From Larix sibirica (Eukaryota > Streptophyta > Pinopsida > Pinales > Pinaceae): DNA of 11,312 bases. Location: the NCBI GenBank assembly GCA_004151065.3, contig NWUY0300109611.1, forward strand, positions 1 through 11,312, written 5' to 3'. The position numbers were made by a program, and so were the translations under genes. Under the pieces are notes generated by a model. The model ran no database searches. It was not told the origin of the DNA and was given only the letters and a program-made list of their open reading frames with translations. Shown in pieces: positions 6,446 through 11,312 of the stretch (the stretch's first letter is position 1; the number at the start of each line of letters is the position of its first letter).

Positions 6446-7905
6446 CATTAATGTTTTTTATACCCCAATGCCCAAATTCTTTTGGAACAATAATTTTTCT
6501 AGGATACCCAAGGAAAATATTTATTTTCATTACCCCCTACCTAGAGAAACCTGTAATTGATTTTTTTAATATTCTCCAACATCCCTTTGGGTATAAAGGT
6601 CAAAGATACCCAATACAATGGAATGGATTCGAGCACATGTTTTATTAAAAAAAGTATTCCCCTCATATAATTGTCTCTTAGACCAAATAGACAACCTCCT
6701 TTCAAGTTTAGATATCATTCAACCCTAGTCTCACTTGGTATACTCAGTTGGATAAAGGAAAAATCCCATATAATTTACCCTCAATTGAAGCTCCACGTGA
6801 TTAGAAGGAAATATACTTAAAAAAAGGATTTTGTCCTCATCATTTATCCCCATGAAAGAGCCTATGGATTTATCAACATTGTTATGGCCAAACAATAGAG
6901 ATATAAAATCTTTCTACAATTTAGGGAATCCCTGTGAGAAACATCACAAATCAATAGAATATCATCAACAAATAATAAGTGAGATACATATAATGCATCC
7001 CCCGTCTTATTCCTTTAAAGGATCCCACATTGTTTTCCTCTAATATATCTCTGCTGAGGCCTTCAATCACCAGAAGAAAGAATAAAGGGGGTAATGTACA
7101 CCCTTTCCTTATCCCATGAATAGAACTAGAAAAATCAATAGAAAAAACATTAATGAATACAACAAAGGAATCTAATGATACACAATTTATGACCCAGTTG
7201 ACAAACTATAATTGAAACTCATATGTATAAGCATTAGGTGAAGATAGAGTCAATTGACACTATCATATGGTTTGCTTAAAAAAAACTTGATCATCATGAC
7301 TTGCTATTTTTTTCCTTTGATAGAGTGAAAAACTCCCCAAGCCGCAAACATTTCTTCATGAATATGCCTTCTAGCCAAAAGCCAAACTACTCCTTTGGAA
7401 TGGATTTTGAAAGTAAATTTTTGACTCTCCTAGCAACAATTTTTTAGATTATTTTATAAATTCAATTACACAAAGAACTTGGTTTGAATTCCTCAAAAGA
7501 TGTAGGATTGTTATATTTCGAAATGAGTGTTATGAATGTGGTGTTGAAGTATGCCAACACGTTGACAAAATACCTTGACTCCTAAACCACTCTTGAGAGA
7601 TCACCTTCAATTAACTAATAAAAAACTAAGAAGAAATCTAATTTCCATACATTTGACCAATGATTCTTATCCCTTTTAATGTTTGTAGAACCTCCTAGAG
7701 TTCCTCATTTTCCACCTCTTCCATCAAGGATTCATTATATGTTTCATCAACAAAGATAGAAAAATTAGTTTCAATCCTAACCATTTGAGCAATGGAAACT
7801 CTATTTTTTGCCTTGAAAATATTAGAGAAGTTGCCCATCCCCTCCTTAGATAAATCTTCAAAACTGGAAGCAGTATCACCATCACGAGTTTGAATTTTCC
7901 ATAAT
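6440..7905 (-). pseudogene. LINE ORF2 reverse transcriptase, degraded
   Basis: Reading leftward, the domain begins with a palm-leading segment (DGDTASSFEDLSKEGM, about 7880-7820). Then come RRHIHEEMFAAWGVFHSIK (about 7380-7320), FFLSKPYDSVN and the open 7201-7026 stretch NWVINCVSLDSFVVFINV with IHGIRKGCTLPPLFFLLVIE and GLSRDI. The catalytic VSHLLFVDDILLICDV keeps both Asp residues (FVDD at 6961-6972). The C-terminal region follows with ISKLERRLSIWSKRQL, SIPLYWVSLTFIPKGMLENI and KEFGHWGIKN. The motif A Asp of the usual LDLSKAYD is lost (FFLSKPYD, with TTT at 7280-7285). The region between about 7700 and 7400 that should hold the RT N-terminal motifs is very poorly readable. Stops at 7250-7252, 6541-6543 and 6499-6501 sit where Trp is expected. 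Confidence 0.88.
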
Positions 7906-8357
7906 GTATTTATATTTTTCCTATGGTTGGAAACTAGTGAAAAAATTTAGTATTTTCATCAACATTTTCCAACCATAGAGCTCTTATTTTGAGTCTATAG
8001 ACAACCTCTTTTTCATTTAGTATAGATCCATTTTTCCTCTCAAGGTCAATGGTCCTTATCTTATGGTCATCATTGAGAAATACTACCAATTCTTGAAAAT
8101 ATAATTCTTCCAACTTATATTCCACATCCTTCAAGACCCTATCATCCCTTTTCTTTTCTCATTGGCCCAATGTACCACATTGGATTACATTTTTTTAAAT
8201 AATATTTGAATTGTATTGTTATAGATTCTCTTAGGTTCCCATCATAGTATAACCACTGAATCTTAACCACATCATAGAAACCATCATCTAATAACCAATG
8301 AGAGTTAATTTTGAATGGACTAGATGGATTCCTTCCCATAGATGTCAATTCTAAAAA
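7906..8357 (-). pseudogene. LINE ORF2 endonuclease-RT linker
   Basis: Two open pieces, 8348-8142 and 8134-7934, lie in different frames. The first reads SSPFKINSHWLLDDGFYDVV, then a segment ending near PMWYIGPMRKEKG. The second reads MKDVEYKLEELYFQELVVFL, DLERKNGSILNEKEVVYRLK and IRALWLENVDENTKFFH. The ALWLxxGDxNTKFFH block is the standard plant LINE motif just before the RT. A one-base slip near 8350 separates this from the endonuclease frame, and another slip near 8140 lies between the two pieces. The region has no known catalytic role. Confidence 0.85.
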
Positions 8358-9028
8358 ATGGGGAAATGGGTTGAATCACCTCCAAAACCCACCAACCATA
8401 TGACCCTCATACCATAACTTACCATACTTTTAGATAGCAAGAATCTGTCCAACCTCTTGTAAATACTTTCTATTACAACCCTCTTATTCCTCTACATGGA
8501 CCTTAACTTAACATGAGCTACATCAACCAAACCACATTGATCTAATCTAGACACATAATAATCTAATATAGGATCAACAACAACAACTTCAATCCATATC
8601 TCAGCATTACCAATGGAGAAATTTATGTCACCACCAATACCATGACAAAGGAAACTCATCTTGAAAAATCTATCCCAAAAGGAGACTTTATCAAAATATG
8701 GACCATATATGTTTAGGAATGATAGCTCCTTCACCATCTCATGTGAGAAAATAATCAAACTTGAATCAAATAATCGAGAATTAGTGAAATTTAAAACCTT
8801 AAGGTCCCATCCAAAAATTAATCCACCTAACCTACCGCTAGAAAAAAAAATATGATAAAATCCCACCTAGCAATACTCAACTAACTCAACACATAACTTA
8901 CTTCCTTCACCCATTGACTCTTGCAATAGAAGCTTAACTAGATTTTGAAACTCCACCAACTATTTTAGCACAATTTTTTCTATAGAGATACTCAACCCCC
9001 TACAATTAAAAGATAAAAAAAAAAACAT
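8351..9028 (-). pseudogene. LINE ORF2 apurinic-like endonuclease (EEP), degraded
   Basis: A single frame runs from an ATG at 9026-9028 to about 8351 with only a few stops. It opens with SFNCRGL, the usual start of plant LINE ORF2, which supports this ATG as the original start. Then come LLLQESMGEGSK with the catalytic Glu (8918-8920), SSGRLGGLIFGWD, LSFLNIYGPYFDKVSFWDRF, GGDINFSIGNAEIW with the catalytic D-x-N (Asp 8627-8629), RLDRFLLS and GGDSTHFPIF. The last motif is normally S-D-H; here the Asp is Thr, which would be expected to abolish nicking. The frame is the best kept part of the LINE: 124 codons from 8866 to 8492 are uninterrupted, and the stop at 8492-8494 replaces an expected Trp. 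Confidence 0.9.
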
Positions 9029-10600
9029 TAAGACATAAGCCATAGGGTTTGGATAACTTTAAGAACCCCTATAAGATCTAATTGTTTGCATGATTGAGCC
9101 TCTAAATGATATTTTCTTGAGATTGATCAACATATGATTTTCTACTTATGTATCTTCCCTTTGTCACTTTTACCTCAACAAAAGATAAACCACCAGCTAC
9201 CCCTCCCTCAACATCCATTAAGCCATAACTCCTAGACCTTTATCGTGTTTGGACTCCAGACATCTATCCCTCCCCAAACATGAATAAAGGATCATCATGT
9301 TCATTGATAATAACCATAATCACCAACCCTTCCCTTAATTGATCCCAATATGCCTTCATTACAATTTGAGGGAATTGACATCACATCTCCATTAGAAACA
9401 TCCCCCTTCCTAGACATTACCTCATACAAGACACCTCTATGTCTAAACTCTACACATAAATTATTTAAAATATGAGATGTATTATGTATAGGGACATTAC
9501 CCCTGGAGTTCATACCTTCAATTGCGTTGCATATAACGATAGGCGTTGTTGCAAATGATGGTAAATTCAACAATGTTGTACCTTCAATCTCCACGGGATT
9601 AGAAAAACCTTTCTTATCATCCAACCTTTTAAATGTGACCCTCACTACTTATTATAAACTACTAGACTAGAGATAATTTCAGGAACCCATACCTATATAT
9701 TCTGGAGCTTGAAGAATTCCTTCCCTAGCTATTGAAACCTAGTCATGATTGACTACATCCAACTTATCCTTCTCCTTCACCCATTTTTTATGATTTAGAG
9801 GGAGATTATTTTCTTGAACCAACTCAAATACTTGAAAATATATCATACACATTTAAATGGCACACCATTGTAATTCAATTCTTGTGACATGGAGAAACAC
9901 CCTTTCTACAAATTCATGTCCAAAGGAAAAACTTCCTTCAAATCAATGCCCACTAAAACCCTAGCAATAGTCAAATTACTAGCTTGCACAAATCTCACAT
10001 CCATATAAATGAAGGATCCAAAAGCTTTTTCTATCTCCTTAAACACGTCAATGGATGAGAAATCGATAGATAACACTGGAAACTTTACCCACATCGACAT
10101 AATGTTCATTTTTTCCAAATGCAAATCAAAAAATGGTGTCCAAGTCTTGAGAAAAAGAATAGAACTCCCCCATTTTTAGCATGATTCCAATACCTTCTCA
10201 CATCTTATTCAAACCTGAGGATGAACCCCATCCACCAACGGACCAACACAAAATTTTGAGAGGTAACCCAAGACCAGTTCGCAAAATTCTTTCAACCACA
10301 ATCTCAAGTTAACTTCACCCATGTGCCAACCCTAGAAGTGACCAACCAAATTTTTTCAAGCTAGGATAACTAGCTCATTCATATTTACATCATCGCTTAC
10401 TACCAACATCATTGGAGCTTTTTTTTCTTGATGCACTTTCTCCAACTTTCCCTTCTCTAGTGCACCTCGCAAAGCTTCCCCACCTAAACCCAACTTATAT
10501 ATTATTGAACTAGACAAATGTTGAACATGAACAATACCACTCCCCTTCACTTTCTAGAAATCACTCTTCGAAATGATACCATTACCATCACAAGAAAACT
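9029..10600 (-). pseudogene. LINE ORF1 (DUF4283-type RNA-binding protein), degraded
   Basis: In plant LINEs ORF1 encodes a DUF4283 plus zinc-knuckle protein that binds the element RNA. Here the readable parts are MNELVILA-KNLVGHF and GWHMGEVNLRLWLKEFCELV (about 10380-10270), then VLESC-KWGSSILFLKTWTP and FFDLHLEKMNIMSMWVKFPV with the 72-codon open piece 10124-9906 (FSSIDVFKEIEKAFGSFIYM and ARVLVGIDLKEVFP). These match the DUF4283 order, including the W-V-K/R-F/L-P step. Just after, YNGVPFKC is the typical lead-in to the knuckle, but the remaining Cys and His are not recognisable. The open piece 9645-9301 (114 codons) is of low similarity and is probably the variable C-terminal tail. The right boundary is uncertain. 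Confidence 0.68.
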
Positions 10601-11312
10601 CTTGCAAACATTCACTAGAACCTTGAGACAATCGAGGTACCTTGTCAACAGACTATCAGCTTGCAAATACATAGGGATACAAGCAATATCTTGAGTATCT
10701 TGTGTAATCCTCTCCAACACCTAACCTACACCAAATCCCAAGTCTAGAAAACCATTTGAAAGCCCAAATCCTATAATAGATGGTGACACTGTTAGTTCAA
10801 TAGACCCAAGATTCAAATGCATTTGAAATCCAAAATGAGCTAAGGAACTTCCAGGGAATGAGGGGATAGGAATGCATTGGTTTCAATGATTTGTACCAAA
10901 AGTGGGGTTCTTTTGCTTATGAATACAATCACACCTACTATGCTAGTATTCCTCCCATTGAAACTAATGCCAAAAATATATCTCTTAACAAGACCCATTA
11001 CCCATAAATCCATATCTGTCAACAAACAGTATGACCACCAAAACCTCATTTTTCAAAGTCACCAATGGTCTCAATAATCACCCCGAAGAGATAGAAGTAT
11101 ATGAACCTAAGGAAAACCATGCAAGGTCCCAAAAGATACTAATGAAGACCATACATGATGGCCTTTAGAGGGATCTAGAGTATAGTCGACCAAATTAAGG
11201 TCCATGTTTTCCATTAGTAGGGAAGCACCATCATCAATATCAAGACCCTGTAGAGGATTTTTTAGTATATTTATTTGCAATGTCCCCAAATTTCTCATTC
11301 TAATACTTTGAT
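10601..11312 (-). other. Possible LINE ORF1 N-terminal or 5' region, not recognised
   Basis: Two minus-strand open pieces in one common frame, 11298-11107 and 11049-10840, are separated by a short stretch with several stops. They read for example DIDDGASLLMENMDLNLVDY and GISFNGRNTSIVGVIVFISK. I do not recognise either. They could be the variable N-terminal part or 5' UTR of the LINE, or older flanking DNA. Plus-strand open stretches here look like shadows. No RNA gene or promoter is evident. Confidence 0.35.

Larger units (their letters stand above)
5690..10600 (-). mobile_element. Fossil plant L1-type LINE with RNase H
   Basis: On the minus strand the order is ORF1 with a DUF4283-like domain, then ORF2 with endonuclease, linker, RT, zf-RVT fragment and RNase H, then a 3' UTR. 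This is the layout of plant L1-clade non-LTR retrotransposons. Such elements nick the target with their endonuclease and copy their RNA directly onto the nicked end. The copy is strongly decayed but can be followed for about 4.9 kb, and it may extend further right towards 11312. The left end is placed where a 3' UTR with a conserved-looking terminal motif stops. No long poly(A) tail is visible. The target-site duplication cannot be checked because the 5' end is uncertain. Confidence 0.85.

Noticed and set aside
6041-9028. RT plus RNase H as an integrated pararetrovirus or LTR element
   Set aside because: The RT has LINE-type motifs (RKGCTLPPLFFLLVIEGLSR, FVDD) and is preceded by an EEP endonuclease. 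No protease, integrase, movement protein or coat protein is present nearby.
10877-11077. 66-codon plus-strand open frame as a host gene
   Set aside because: It overlaps a minus-strand open frame of similar length and has no recognisable domain, splice context or start context.

Overview
The window looks like intergenic DNA from a plant nuclear genome. It is AT-rich, holds no recognisable host gene, and is almost filled by three decayed retroelements. All three belong to families typical of seed plants: two Ty1/copia LTR retrotransposons and one plant L1-type LINE that carries a C-terminal RNase H domain and a DUF4283-like ORF1. The many stops and frameshifts point to old insertions in a large, slowly purged genome. 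A conifer would fit, but that is only a guess.

Layout. About 200-2010 (+) is fossil copia element 1: integrase, linker and reverse transcriptase (RT), breaking off before RNase H; its gag side lies off the left edge. About 2058-5342 (-) is fossil copia element 2, a Tnt1/Tork-like element. Read right to left it has the integrase core, linker, RT and RNase H, then a polypurine tract and a candidate 3' LTR with a TATA-like box and six W-box cores. Its 5' LTR, gag and protease are missing. The two elements converge tail to tail. From 5334 to about 5690 is an AT-rich patch with a perfect 32-bp tandem duplication and further dispersed repeats.

About 5690-10600 (-), possibly to the right edge, is a LINE. 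Read right to left it has ORF1 with a DUF4283-like domain, ORF2 with endonuclease, linker, RT and a fragment of zf-RVT, then an RNase H domain and a 3' UTR. ORF2 spans about 2.99 kb (about 995 codons) from a plausible ATG at 9026-9028 to a stop at 6041-6043. This is shorter than usual because most of zf-RVT and the start of RNase H are deleted.

Nothing here looks functional as protein. Catalytic residues are lost in the element 2 integrase and RNase H and in the LINE RT, endonuclease and RNase H. Most premature stops I could align differ by one C-to-T or G-to-A change from the expected Gln, Trp or Arg codon, which fits long-term decay of methylated DNA. I found no convincing new biological system. 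The points most worth checking are the LINE deletion junction, the W-box-rich LTR and the AT-rich repeat patch. All family calls come from reading motifs by eye; no search was run.
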